Below the pieces are notes generated by a model. It did no database searches. It was not told where the DNA came from and was given only the letters and a program-made list of their open reading frames with translations. DNA of 50,570 nucleotides. Origin: Bradyrhizobium sp. cir1. GTDB taxonomy: Bacteria; Pseudomonadota; Alphaproteobacteria; Rhizobiales; Xanthobacteraceae. Made by a program: the position numbers and the translations under genes. The stretch is from contig NZ_JACIHE010000037.1 in assembly GCF_014198245.1 (NCBI RefSeq), forward strand, positions 1-50,570. The letters are read 5' to 3'. The stretch's first letter is position 1; each line of letters starts with the position of its first letter. Positions 8,514 through 17,192 of this stretch are shown here, in pieces.

Positions 8514-9533
8514 ATGCTGGATTTCACATCAGATGTCGCCGATGCCGCCCCGTCATCGCGAACGACGGCGGCTGCCCCGGTCAACGACCGGGCGCTGCTG
8601 GACGCTTATTCCAACGCCGTGATCGACGTCACCGATCGCGTCGGCCCTGCGGTCGTGCGCGTCGAGACCGGTCCAAGAGTGCCGAACGGCCGCGAGCGCG
8701 GCGGGCTCGGCTCGGGCATCGTGATCTCGCCGGACGGACTCGTCCTCACCAACAGCCACGTGGTCGGCACGTCGAAGGAGATCCGGCTGCGCGACGTCGA
8801 GGGCCATGTCGGCGAGGCCCAGGTGCTCGGGGTCGACCCCGACACCGACCTTGCGCTGCTGCGCGCCAATGGCGTGCGGCACTTGCCCTATGCCGCGCTC
8901 GGCAACTCCAAGAGCCTGCGGCGTGGCCAGCTCGTGATCGCGATCGGCAACCCGCTCGGCTTCGAGTCGACCGTGACGGCGGGCGTGGTCTCGGCGCTCG
9001 GCCGCTCGATCCGCTCGGTGAGCGGGCGCACCATCGAGGACGTGATCCAGACCGATGCCGCGCTCAATCCCGGCAATTCCGGCGGGCCGCTGGTATCGTC
9101 CAACGCCGAGGTGATCGGCATCAACACCGCCATCATCAACGGCGCGCAGGGCATCTGCTTTGCGGTCGCCAGCAATACCGCGCAATTCGTGCTGTCGGAG
9201 ATCATCCGCCACGGCTATGTCCGCCGCGCCTATATCGGCGTCGCCGGGCAGACCGCGCCGGTCCCGCGGCGGCACGCGGTTGTGGCCGGTGTCGAGAACA
9301 AGATGGGCGCTTTGCTTGCGCAGATCGAGCCGGACGGGCCGGCGGCGAAGGCGGGCCTGCTGCCCGGCGACGTCGTCATCAGGCTCGACGGCGTCGAGAT
9401 CAACGGCGTCGACGATCTGATCCGCGTGCTCGACCGCGACCGGATCGGCCGGCGGCTTGCCATGGACGTGCTGCGGCTCGGCCGCCTGCGGGCAATCGAC
9501 ATCGACCCGATCGAGCGCAAGCCGCAGCGCTAG
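8514..9533 (+). CDS. HtrA/DegP-like S1C serine protease without a signal peptide
   Basis: 339 residues. A trypsin-like domain spans about 40-220 with the full triad: His82 (TNSHVV), Asp112 (DTDLALL) and Ser189 (NPGNSGGPL). One PDZ domain spans about 230-330 (IGVAGQ..., GPAAKAGLLPGDVVIRLDG). DegP and DegS homologues carry a signal peptide or membrane anchor; here the N-terminus MLDFTSDVADAAPSS is hydrophilic, which suggests a cytoplasmic protease. AAGGA precedes ATG 8514. It follows the GMC pair by 91 bp and could be read through from it. Confidence 0.88.
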   Translation: MLDFTSDVADAAPSSRTTAAAPVNDRALLDAYSNAVIDVTDRVGPAVVRVETGPRVPNGRERGGLGSGIVISPDGLVLTNSHVVGTSKEIRLRDVEGHVGEAQVLGVDPDTDLALLRANGVRHLPYAALGNSKSLRRGQLVIAIGNPLGFESTVTAGVVSALGRSIRSVSGRTIEDVIQTDAALNPGNSGGPLVSSNAEVIGINTAIINGAQGICFAVASNTAQFVLSEIIRHGYVRRAYIGVAGQTAPVPRRHAVVAGVENKMGALLAQIEPDGPAAKAGLLPGDVVIRLDGVEINGVDDLIRVLDRDRIGRRLAMDVLRLGRLRAIDIDPIERKPQR

Positions 9534-9592
9534 CGCGCGGACGCCCGGGCGGGGTATGACGGTGTCATGCCTCGCTTCCGGAAACCCGCCGC

Positions 9593-11323
9593 ATGATGCC
9601 GGCGCATGAGACCTACGACGTCGTCGTCATCGGTGCCGGCGCCGGTGGCATGACGGCGGCGGCTGTCGCTGCCGCCGAAGGCCTGCGTGTGCTGGTGATC
9701 GAGAAGACCGCCTTCGTCGGTGGTACCACCGCCTGGTCCGGCGGCGTGGTCTGGATCCCCGCCAATGCCAAAATGAAAGAGGCGGGGCTTTCCGACAGCA
9801 TCACCGATGCCGTCCAATATTTGTCGAGTACGGTGCCCGAGCCCGCCAATGCCGGCCTGCGCGCGGCCTTCCTTGCGCGCGGGCCGGAGGCGGTCGCCTG
9901 GCTCGAAGCCAACACCGAGGTGCGGCTCCAGCCCGTGAAGGTCTGTCCGGATTATTATCCGGAGCGGCTGGGCGCAACGTCAGGCGGTCGCGTGCTGGAG
10001 CCGGTGGCTTTCGATGGCACGCGCCTTGGCCGGGCTCTCGCGCGACTGCGGCCGCCGCTGCCGGAGTTCACGCTCTTCGGCGGGATGATGGTCAACCGGC
10101 TCGACATTCCGCATCTGCGCCGGATTGGCAAATCACTGCGGTCGACCTTGCGTGCGGCGCGGCTGGTTTCCGAATACGCGTTACAGCGGCTCCGCTCGCC
10201 GCGCGGTACGACACTGCATCTCGGCAACGCGCTCGCCGCGCGGCTATACGCGTCGCTGCTGGCGCGGCAGGTCGAGATTCTCTTCAGCGCGGATGTCGAG
10301 GATCTGTCGATGCAAGGCGATCGCGTCGCCGGCGTGGCGATCCGCCATGGCGCCCGTGATCGCCTGATCGCCGCACGCCGCGGCGTGGTGCTTGCAACCG
10401 GTGGCTTCTCGCACGACGCGACTTTGCGCAAACGCTTCTTCCCTGCAGCAGCGGGGTTTATCTCGGCGACCAACACAGCAGGCACCGGCGATGGGCTGCG
10501 GCTCGCGGTCACGGCCGGCGCCGCATTCAACACGGAGGCGACCAGCCCGGCCTATTGGGTGCCGGCCTCGCTGTTCCGCCGCGCCGACGGCAGCCGCGGC
10601 GTGTTCCCGCACACGGTGACCGACCGTGCCAAGCCCGGTGTGATCGCCGTCAACGCCGCGGGCCGCCGCTTCGTCAACGAGGCGCTGTCCTACCACGAGT
10701 TCGTGCTCGCCATGCTGCGCGATGGCAATGGCGAGCCGGACCGGCCGTTCTACCTGATCTGCGATCGTGCGTTCCTGTGGGCTTACGGCCTTGGCCGCAT
10801 CAAGCCGTTCACGCGCAGTCTCCGTCGCTACCTGACGAGCGGCGAGTTGGTCGATGCCCCTGACGTCGCGCAACTGGCGGCGAAGCTCGGCATCAAACCA
10901 TCCACACTCGCGGCGACGGTCGCGGCCTATAACGCGGACGCGAAGGAGGGCCGCGATCCCGAATTCGGCCGCGGCAGCACCATCTATCAGCGCCATCTCG
11001 GCGACGCCGTCCACAAGCCGAATCCCTGCGTCGCGCCGATCGTCCGCGCGCCGTTCTTCGCGATGCGGATCTATCCCGCCGACCTCGGCACCGCCATTGG
11101 CATGAAGGTCGATGCGCAGGCCCGCGTGCTGCGCGAGGACGACACGCCGATTGCGGGTCTTTACGCCTGCGGCAACGACATGGGCTCGATCATGAACGGC
11201 AATTATCCGGGGCCGGGCATCACGCTGGGACCGGCGCTGACGTTCGGGTATATCGCGGGACGGCATCTGGCGGAGGGAGGGGCGTTCGCTGCGGGCAAGG
11301 CTGCAGCCTCAGCCCACATCTAG
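9593..11323 (+). CDS. KstD/fumarate-reductase-type FAD flavoprotein
   Basis: A 576-residue flavoprotein of the FAD-binding-2 family. The nucleotide loop VVIGAGAGGMTAAAVAAAEG is at residues 11-30, followed by GGTTAWSGGVVWIP. The C-terminal FAD/substrate block YACGNDMGSIMNGNYPGPGITLGPALTFGYIAGRHLA is characteristic of 3-ketosteroid-delta1-dehydrogenase-like enzymes. An alternative ATG lies one codon downstream (9596). The gene starts 59 bp after the protease. Known relatives desaturate ketosteroids or reduce fumarate-like acids; the neighbours give no steroid context, so the substrate is left open. Confidence 0.82.
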   Translation: MMPAHETYDVVVIGAGAGGMTAAAVAAAEGLRVLVIEKTAFVGGTTAWSGGVVWIPANAKMKEAGLSDSITDAVQYLSSTVPEPANAGLRAAFLARGPEAVAWLEANTEVRLQPVKVCPDYYPERLGATSGGRVLEPVAFDGTRLGRALARLRPPLPEFTLFGGMMVNRLDIPHLRRIGKSLRSTLRAARLVSEYALQRLRSPRGTTLHLGNALAARLYASLLARQVEILFSADVEDLSMQGDRVAGVAIRHGARDRLIAARRGVVLATGGFSHDATLRKRFFPAAAGFISATNTAGTGDGLRLAVTAGAAFNTEATSPAYWVPASLFRRADGSRGVFPHTVTDRAKPGVIAVNAAGRRFVNEALSYHEFVLAMLRDGNGEPDRPFYLICDRAFLWAYGLGRIKPFTRSLRRYLTSGELVDAPDVAQLAAKLGIKPSTLAATVAAYNADAKEGRDPEFGRGSTIYQRHLGDAVHKPNPCVAPIVRAPFFAMRIYPADLGTAIGMKVDAQARVLREDDTPIAGLYACGNDMGSIMNGNYPGPGITLGPALTFGYIAGRHLAEGGAFAAGKAAASAHI

Positions 11324-11336
11324 CCACCTCCACCGC

Positions 11337-11561
11337 TGTCATGCCCCGCGAAGGCGGGGCATCCAGTACGCCGCGGCCTATCCGTATTTCACTGCCGTCT
11401 CGGAGTACTGGATCGCGCGGTCAAGCCGGGCGATGACAGCGAGTATGAGGCTCGCGCCCGCCTCCTCATCGTCACTGCGAGCGAAGCGAAGCAATCCAGC
11501 ATCCCTCCGCGGAAAGACTCTGGATTGCTTTGTCGCAAGGGCTCCTTGCAATGACGGGGGA
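11337..11561. repeat. Two intergenic palindromic repeats in tandem
   Basis: No gene is seen between 11324 and 11579. The first palindrome (about 11337-11442) runs from GTCATGCCCCGC to GGGCGATGACAGC; the second (about 11470-11561) from CGTCACTGCGAGCGAAGCGAAGCAA to CTTGCAATGACGG. Both keep complementary ends around a diverged middle and look like dispersed repeats of the genus. They separate the convergent genes ending at 11323 and 11580 and may fold into transcription-stopping structures. Confidence 0.7.
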
Positions 11562-11579
11562 GAGCTTCGCGCCTGATTG

Positions 11580-14500
11580 CTACTCCGCCGCCGCCGCAAA
11601 GCGGCTGTTCTCCAGCTCCGCCTCAAGCCGCGCCGTCTCGGCAGCCGCCAGCTTGATGTTGGCTTCCTTGACGTGGCCGAAGCCGCGGATCGTTTCGGGC
11701 ACGCGCGCCAGCCGTGCCAGCAGCGGAATCTGCTCCGCCCTCAGGCCGGCAGTCCGCTGATCGATCATGCCAAGATAATCCTCGATCAGCTTCCGCTCGG
11801 TCCGCCTCTCCCCGGTGCGGCCGAACGGGTCGAACGCGCCGCCGCGCAGGAACTTCAGTTTTGCGAGCACGCGGAAGGCGTGGATCATCCAGCTGCCGAA
11901 CTCCTGCTTCTGGAGATGGCCCGTCGTTTTGTCGCGCTTTGCGAAGATCGGCGGTGCCAGATGGTATTTCAGCGTGAAGTCGCCATCGAATTTTTCCGAG
12001 ACCTTCTTCGCAAAGCTCCCGTCGGTATAGAGGCGTGCGACCTCGTACTCGTCCTTGTACGACATCAGCTTGAACAGGTTCTTCGCGACCGCCTCGGTCA
12101 GCTCTGTGGAGGCGGGCGAGGCGGCCGTCTCCGCCTTGCGCACCTTGGCGACGGCCGCGAGGTAGCGCTCGGCATAGGCGCGGTCCTGATAGCCGCTGAG
12201 GAACTCGGCGCGCGTTGCAATGATGTCGTCCAGCGATTTCGCCGGCGCGGACGCCCGGGTCTTGAACTGCAGCACGCTGCGGACCCGCGACATGTCGTGG
12301 GCGGCGAGGCGCCCCCAGGTGAAGGCGAGCTTGTTCATCTCGATCGCGGCGCCGTTGATTTCGATGGCGCGAAGCAGGGCCTCCAGCGACAGCGGGATCG
12401 CGCCCTTCTGGAAGGCGAAGCCGAGCATGAAGGGATTGGTCGCGATGCTGTCGCCCATCAGCGCGGCGGCAATGCCTGTGGCGTCTATGATGTCGAGGTT
12501 CTTGTCGCCGACGGCGTCGCGCAGCACGGTCTGCATCGTTCCCATCTCGAAATCGAGATCTGGGTTTTGCACAAAGCTCGCGGTCGGCTGCAGATCGGCG
12601 TTGATGTAGGCTTTGGTCACGTCGCGCTCGGCGCGGCTCAGCGCAGTGGGACCGGCCGAGACGATCATGTCGCAGCCGAGGATGACGTCGGCGCCGCCGG
12701 TGGTGATGCGGACCGCCGAAATGTCTTCCGGCTTCGGCGCGATGCGCACATGGCTCATCACCGCGCCGTTCTTCTGCGACAGGCCGGTGAAGTCCAGCGC
12801 CGAGCAGCCGCGGCCGTCGACATGGGCAGCCATGCCGAGCAGTGCGCCGATGGTGATGACGCCGGTGCCGCCGATGCCGGTGACGAGGATATTGTAGGGG
12901 CCGTCCAGCTCACGCGCCGGCGGCAGCGGCAGATCGGCGAACAGCTGCCCGGAATCCACCGCCGAGGTCTTCATGCGCTTCGGCGAACCGCCATGCACGG
13001 TCACAAAACTCGGGCAAAAACCCTCGACGCAGGAAAAGTCCTTGTTGCAGTTCGACTGGTCGATCTGTCGCTTGCGGCCGAACTCGGTCTCCAGCGGCTG
13101 CACCGAGACGCAGTTCGAGGCCTGCGAGCAGTCACCGCAGCCTTCGCAGACGAGCTCATTGATGAAGGCGCGCTTGGCGGGATCGGGATAGAGCCCGCGC
13201 TTGCGGCGGCGGCGCTTTTCCGCGGCGCAGGTCTGGTCGTAGATGACGACGGTGAGCCCCTTGATGTCGCGCAGCTCGCGCTGCACGGCATCGAGCTCGC
13301 GGCGATGATGGATAGTCGCGCCTTGCGGGAAGTAGTTGCCTTGCGGGTACTTGCCGGGATCGTCCGAGACGATCGCGAGCCGCTTCACGCCTTCCGCCCA
13401 GACCTGATGCGCGATCTGCGCCACATTGAAGGCGCCTTCGGCCGGCTGGCCGCCCGTCATGGCGACGGCGTCGTTGTAGAGGATCTTGTAGGTGATGTTG
13501 ATGCCGGCGGCGGACGCGGCGCGCAGGGCGAGAAGCCCGGAATGGGTGTAGGTGCCGTCGCCGAGATTCTGGAAAATGTGCTTCTCGGTGGTGAAGGGCG
13601 ACTGGCCGATCCAGTTCACGCCCTCGGCGCCCATATGTGAGATCAGATCGGTGCGGCGGGTCGGCATGCTCAGGGCCATGCCGTGGCAGCCGATGCCCGC
13701 CATGGCGCGGCTTCCTTCGGGCACGCGCGTCGAGGAATTGTGCGGGCAGCCCGAGCAGAAGAACGGCGTGCGCGCCAGCTTGATTGGCGTGCTCGCAGTG
13801 ACGGGATTGTCGAAGGCCTCGAGCCGCGCCAGGCGCTGCTCCAGCACCGGGCTGTGATGGCCGAGCTTGCGCAGCCGTGCGACGAGGGCGGAGGCAACGA
13901 TCGTCGGCGTCAGCTCGCCCTCGCTCGGCAACAGCGGTGCGCCGCGCTCGTCGCGTTTGCCCGTGACGGTCGGGCGCCTGGAGGCATCGACATTGTAGAG
14001 GATGCGCATCAGCTGGTCTTCGATGAAGCCGCGCTTCTCCTCGACCACGAGCACGTCTTGAAGGCCTTCGGCGAAGCGCTTGGCGCCGCTTTCCTCCAGC
14101 GGCCAGGTCAGCGCGACCTTGTAGATGCGCAAGCCCAGCTCCTGCGCGTCCTTGTCGGTGATGCCGAGGTCGGCGAGCGCCTGGCGCAGATCGAGATAGG
14201 CCTTGCCGGTCGCGACGATACCGAGCCGCGCGGGCTTGGAATCCAGCACGATGCGGTCGAGCTGGTTGGCGCGGGCGAAGGCCTGCACCGCGACCATCTT
14301 GGGCCCGAACAGGCGCTTCTCCGCCTCCAGCGGCGGATCGGGCCAGCGGATGTTGAGGCCGCCGGGCGGCATCTCGAAATCATCGGGCAGCACTATCTTG
14401 ATGCGTTCGGGGTCGCTGTCAATCGACGCCGAGCTTTCCACGGTCTCGCTGATCGCCTTGAAGCCGACCCAGCAGCCGGAGAAGCGCGACAGCGCGAAAC

Positions 14501-15056
14501 CGTAGAGGCCGAGATCGAGATAGTCCTGGAGCGTCGCCGGGTTGATCACGGGGATCAGCGCCGCAGCGAACACCTGCTCGCTTTGATGGGCCAGGGTCGA
14601 GGACTGGCAGCCATGGTCGTCGCCGGCAAGCGCGAGCACGCCGCCATTGAGCGAGGTGCCGGCGGCGTTGGCGTGCTTGAGCGCATCGACCGAGCGATCG
14701 ACGCCGGGCCCCTTGCCGTACCAGATGCCGAACACGCCATCGACCTTGGCGCCGGGAAACAGGCCGACTTGCTGGCTGCCCCAGACCGCGGTCGCAGCGA
14801 GGTCCTCGTTCAGTCCGGGGACGAAGGCGATGTCGTGCTGCTGAAGATACGACTTCGCGCGCCACAGCGCGTGGTCATACATGCCGAGCGGGGAACCGCG
14901 ATAGCCCGAGATGAAGCCGCCGGTGTTGAGACCCTGGAGCCGGTCGCGTTCGCGCTGCAACATGGGCAGGCGGACCAGCGCCTGCGTGCCGGACAGGAAG
15001 ATCCGCTTCGATTCGAGCCGGTATTTATCGTCCAGCTCGACCTGCATCAGCGTCAT
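11580..15056 (-). CDS. Single-chain indolepyruvate:ferredoxin oxidoreductase (IorA-IorB fusion)
   Basis: 1158 residues. This enzyme class decarboxylates aryl pyruvates or other 2-oxoacids to acyl-CoA and passes electrons to ferredoxin, using thiamine diphosphate. The N-terminal pyrimidine-binding part (FISGYRGSPLGMYD) occupies roughly 1-400, and the thiamine-diphosphate C-terminal part contains FFCSGCPHNSS near 431 and GDGTYTHSG near 503. A four-Cys set, CEGCGDCSQASNC, lies near 635 for Fe-S binding, with more cysteines just after. The gamma-type domain begins around 720 (NILVTGIGGTGVITIGALLG). In archaea the alpha and beta chains are separate; the fused form is common in proteobacteria. An AAGGA lies upstream of ATG 15056. 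It is divergent from the hotdog-fold gene. Confidence 0.9.
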   Translation of the reverse strand: MTLMQVELDDKYRLESKRIFLSGTQALVRLPMLQRERDRLQGLNTGGFISGYRGSPLGMYDHALWRAKSYLQQHDIAFVPGLNEDLAATAVWGSQQVGLFPGAKVDGVFGIWYGKGPGVDRSVDALKHANAAGTSLNGGVLALAGDDHGCQSSTLAHQSEQVFAAALIPVINPATLQDYLDLGLYGFALSRFSGCWVGFKAISETVESSASIDSDPERIKIVLPDDFEMPPGGLNIRWPDPPLEAEKRLFGPKMVAVQAFARANQLDRIVLDSKPARLGIVATGKAYLDLRQALADLGITDKDAQELGLRIYKVALTWPLEESGAKRFAEGLQDVLVVEEKRGFIEDQLMRILYNVDASRRPTVTGKRDERGAPLLPSEGELTPTIVASALVARLRKLGHHSPVLEQRLARLEAFDNPVTASTPIKLARTPFFCSGCPHNSSTRVPEGSRAMAGIGCHGMALSMPTRRTDLISHMGAEGVNWIGQSPFTTEKHIFQNLGDGTYTHSGLLALRAASAAGINITYKILYNDAVAMTGGQPAEGAFNVAQIAHQVWAEGVKRLAIVSDDPGKYPQGNYFPQGATIHHRRELDAVQRELRDIKGLTVVIYDQTCAAEKRRRRKRGLYPDPAKRAFINELVCEGCGDCSQASNCVSVQPLETEFGRKRQIDQSNCNKDFSCVEGFCPSFVTVHGGSPKRMKTSAVDSGQLFADLPLPPARELDGPYNILVTGIGGTGVITIGALLGMAAHVDGRGCSALDFTGLSQKNGAVMSHVRIAPKPEDISAVRITTGGADVILGCDMIVSAGPTALSRAERDVTKAYINADLQPTASFVQNPDLDFEMGTMQTVLRDAVGDKNLDIIDATGIAAALMGDSIATNPFMLGFAFQKGAIPLSLEALLRAIEINGAAIEMNKLAFTWGRLAAHDMSRVRSVLQFKTRASAPAKSLDDIIATRAEFLSGYQDRAYAERYLAAVAKVRKAETAASPASTELTEAVAKNLFKLMSYKDEYEVARLYTDGSFAKKVSEKFDGDFTLKYHLAPPIFAKRDKTTGHLQKQEFGSWMIHAFRVLAKLKFLRGGAFDPFGRTGERRTERKLIEDYLGMIDQRTAGLRAEQIPLLARLARVPETIRGFGHVKEANIKLAAAETARLEAELENSRFAAAAE

Positions 15057-15221
15057 TTCAGGAGTCCTTGTCGTCGTGGCTCGGCGGGGATTTTGCGCCG
15101 CGGAAAAAGCTGCGGCTTGCGAAGCGGGAGTTGCCAGTCAAAAGCATGGACCACCGAAGTCAATATCGCTGGCCGCATCCGTGGCGGGCCTGTTAGTCAT
15201 GGCTCCCTGTGGAGAAAAGCC

Positions 15222-16175
15222 ATGACTGCAAACGCATTCGAGACCGAGATCACCGAGACCGCCGAGGTGCTGATTGGCCCCTGGCGTCAGCCGCGCCAGA
15301 TGCTCCATGCGCAAACTTACGATGCGCACGCCTCCATCCATGACGATGCCACCGCGCAAAAGCTCGGCTTCAAGGGCGGCACCATCGAAGGCCCGACGCA
15401 TTTCAGCCAGTTCGCTCCGCTCGGTGCGCGGCTCTGGGGGCAGGCCTGGTTCGAGAGCGGCTGTCTGTCCGCGCATTACCGCAGCGTCTGCTACGAGGGC
15501 GAGGAGGTGCAGGTGATCCTGTCGAAGCCGCTGCCCGGGACGAGCCAGTGCCAAATTCAGATGGTGAAGCGCGACGGCACGGAGGTGCTGCGCGGAACGG
15601 CCTCCGTCGGCGAGCCTCACGCAGCGACCGCGCTCGAGACCCGCCTGACCGAGCTCAAGCCGCTGGCCGATCCCGTGATCCTGCGCGATGTCAAAGTGGC
15701 GAAGACGAGCAAGCGGCAGACCGTGCGGATGGCGTTCGACCGGAACATGGGCGACCTGTATCCGTTCTCGCTCAGGCAGAAGCTCGCCGTCATCACCGAG
15801 AGCTCGCCGTACTATTCGGGCGCGGACAATCCGTGGGGAAGGCCGATCATTCCGATGGAGATGCTGAGCGTGCTGTTCCAGTACCGCTCCAAGGACGATC
15901 CGCTGCCGGCCAAGGGACCCGCCGTCGGCCTGTTTGCCGACCAGGAGATCAGGCTGGTGAAGGGCCCGCTTTTCGTCGACGAGGAGTACGAGGTCGAGCG
16001 CGAAGTGGTCGCGCTCTCCGGCAGCCGTCGCACCGAGAGCGCCTGGGTGAAGACACGCGTGTTCGACAAGGCGGGCACGATGGTTGCGACCATGCTGCTG
16101 AACATGGCGACGCTGAAGGACTCTTATGCGCCGTATGAGGAGGAGTATCGGCGGCTGTACGGGGCGGGGCGGTAG
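15222..16175 (+). CDS. MaoC/hotdog-fold dehydratase-like protein
   Basis: 317 residues from the ATG at 15222, chosen because GGAGAAA lies 6 bp upstream and because the longer open frame leftward is antisense to the oxidoreductase gene. Two hotdog-like halves are likely: the first includes KLGFKGGTIEGPTHFSQFAPL (about residues 48-68), the second LFADQEIRLVKGPLFVDEEYEVEREVVALSG (about 232-262). The family includes hydratases and dehydratases acting on acyl-CoA. A clear MaoC catalytic Asp-His pair could not be assigned, so activity is uncertain. It is divergent from the indolepyruvate oxidoreductase, with 165 bp between the two starts. Confidence 0.65.
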   Translation: MTANAFETEITETAEVLIGPWRQPRQMLHAQTYDAHASIHDDATAQKLGFKGGTIEGPTHFSQFAPLGARLWGQAWFESGCLSAHYRSVCYEGEEVQVILSKPLPGTSQCQIQMVKRDGTEVLRGTASVGEPHAATALETRLTELKPLADPVILRDVKVAKTSKRQTVRMAFDRNMGDLYPFSLRQKLAVITESSPYYSGADNPWGRPIIPMEMLSVLFQYRSKDDPLPAKGPAVGLFADQEIRLVKGPLFVDEEYEVEREVVALSGSRRTESAWVKTRVFDKAGTMVATMLLNMATLKDSYAPYEEEYRRLYGAGR

Positions 16176-16183
16176 TCTCTGCT

Positions 16184-16288
16184 CGTCATTCCGGGGCGCG
16201 CGTAGCGCGAGCCCGGAATCCATTTCACTTCGCGTATTGCCGCCCGATGGATTCCGGGCTCGCGACTTCGTCGCGCCCCGGAATGACG
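16184..16288. repeat. Intergenic palindromic repeat with 17-bp perfect arms
   Basis: The arms CGTCATTCCGGGGCGCG (16184-16200) and its exact complement (16272-16288) flank a centre that itself contains GATGGATTCCGGGCTCGCG and complementary sequence. Placed just after the hotdog gene stop, it can form a long hairpin. This is a dispersed repeat type, not a gene. Confidence 0.8.
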
Positions 16289-16318
16289 GTGGAGGGCGCT
16301 CATCCTTTAAGCAAATGC

Positions 16319-16333
16319 ACGTCGCTAAGACGT
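16319..16333. promoter_or_regulatory. Candidate enhancer-type inverted repeat upstream of the sigma-54 promoter
   Basis: ACGTC-GCTAA-GACGT, a 5-5-5 inverted repeat whose centre is about 115 bp upstream of the -12 element at 16442. The distance suits an activator of sigma-54 RNA polymerase such as NtrC, but the sequence is not a clean NtrC consensus. Tentative. Confidence 0.3.
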
Positions 16334-16428
16334 CGCACAGGGAATAAGCAGGCGATGATCGCCGACGTAACCATCTGACTAAACAGCAAATTCGTTCGAC
16401 GCCCACGCTCCCCCGCAATTGTACACAA

Positions 16429-16444
16429 TGGCACGGCGCTTGCA
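16429..16444 (+). promoter_or_regulatory. Sigma-54 (RpoN) promoter
   Basis: TGGCACGGCGCTTGCA matches the -24/-12 consensus TGGCACG-N4-TTGCW at every fixed position, with GG at 16430-16431 and GC at 16442-16443. The transcript would start near 16455, leaving about 29 bases before the hydrolase ATG at 16484. The orientation matches that gene. Confidence 0.85.
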
Positions 16445-16483
16445 GAACTCCTGGCGAAGAGAGTTCTCGCGGGGGCCTGCGTC

Positions 16484-17182
16484 ATGTTGAACTCAGCCAA
16501 GCCGACACCGGGCGTCATCAGCGCCGAGCCCGAGCCAATCAAGCTCGACTGGCCCGCCACCGCGCTTCTCATCATCGACATGCAGCGCGACTTCATGGAG
16601 CCCGGCGGCTTCGGCGAGACGCTCGGCAACGACGTCAGCCAGCTCGCGCGCGCGGTGAATCCGATCGGCGCGGTGCTGAAGGCGGCGCGCGACACCGGCA
16701 TGCTGGTGATCCACACCCGCGAGGGCCATCTGCCAGACCTTTCCGATGCGCCGCCGGCAAAGGTCGAGCGCGGCGCGCCGAGCCTTCGCATCGGCGATCC
16801 TGGCCCGATGGGGCGCATCCTTATTCGCGGCGAAGCCGGCCACGACATCATCCCCGAGCTCTATCCACTCGACAGCGAGGTCGTCATCGACAAGCCCGGC
16901 AAGGGCGCGTTCTACGCCACCGAGCTCACCGACGTGCTGGAGAAATACGGCATCGAGAATTTGCTGGTGTGCGGCGTCACCACCGAGGTCTGCGTCAACA
17001 CCACGGTGCGCGAGGCCAATGACCGCGGCTATCGCTGCGTCGTCATCTCGGACGGCTGCGCATCCTACTTCCCCGAGTTTCACGAGATGGGCCTGAAGAT
17101 GATCAAGGCCCAGGGCGGCATCTTCGGCTGGGTCGCGGATTCAGCCGCAGTTCTGGAGGCAATGAAGGTTTCGACCACATAG
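16484..17182 (+). CDS. Isochorismatase-family cysteine hydrolase, biuret-hydrolase-like
   Basis: 232 residues of the cysteine-hydrolase (isochorismatase-like) fold. The catalytic triad is Asp32 (IIDMQRDF), a lysine in DKPGKG (Lys137, alternatively 140) and Cys170 (GVTTEVCVNTT), with a cis-peptide VTTE turn. The stretches THTREGHLPDL-like, GDPGPMGRILIRGE and AGHDIIPELYP resemble rhizobial biuret hydrolase closely as remembered, more than nicotinamidases or isochorismatases. It would cleave a small C-N bond, releasing ammonia. A perfect sigma-54 promoter lies 40 bp upstream, and a permease gene follows after 10 bp, consistent with nitrogen scavenging. The exact substrate is unproven. Confidence 0.82.
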   Translation: MLNSAKPTPGVISAEPEPIKLDWPATALLIIDMQRDFMEPGGFGETLGNDVSQLARAVNPIGAVLKAARDTGMLVIHTREGHLPDLSDAPPAKVERGAPSLRIGDPGPMGRILIRGEAGHDIIPELYPLDSEVVIDKPGKGAFYATELTDVLEKYGIENLLVCGVTTEVCVNTTVREANDRGYRCVVISDGCASYFPEFHEMGLKMIKAQGGIFGWVADSAAVLEAMKVSTT

Positions 17183-17192
17183 GGGTATTATC

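Noticed and set aside
11577..13640. Very long open frame antisense to the indolepyruvate oxidoreductase
   Set aside because: Composition is the mirror of the real gene (runs of Arg, Gly, Asp, His), with no family motif and no ribosome site; a high-GC shadow.
13683..15221. In-frame N-terminal extension of the hotdog protein
   Set aside because: It lies wholly antisense to the oxidoreductase; the ATG at 15222 has the ribosome site and the normal protein start.
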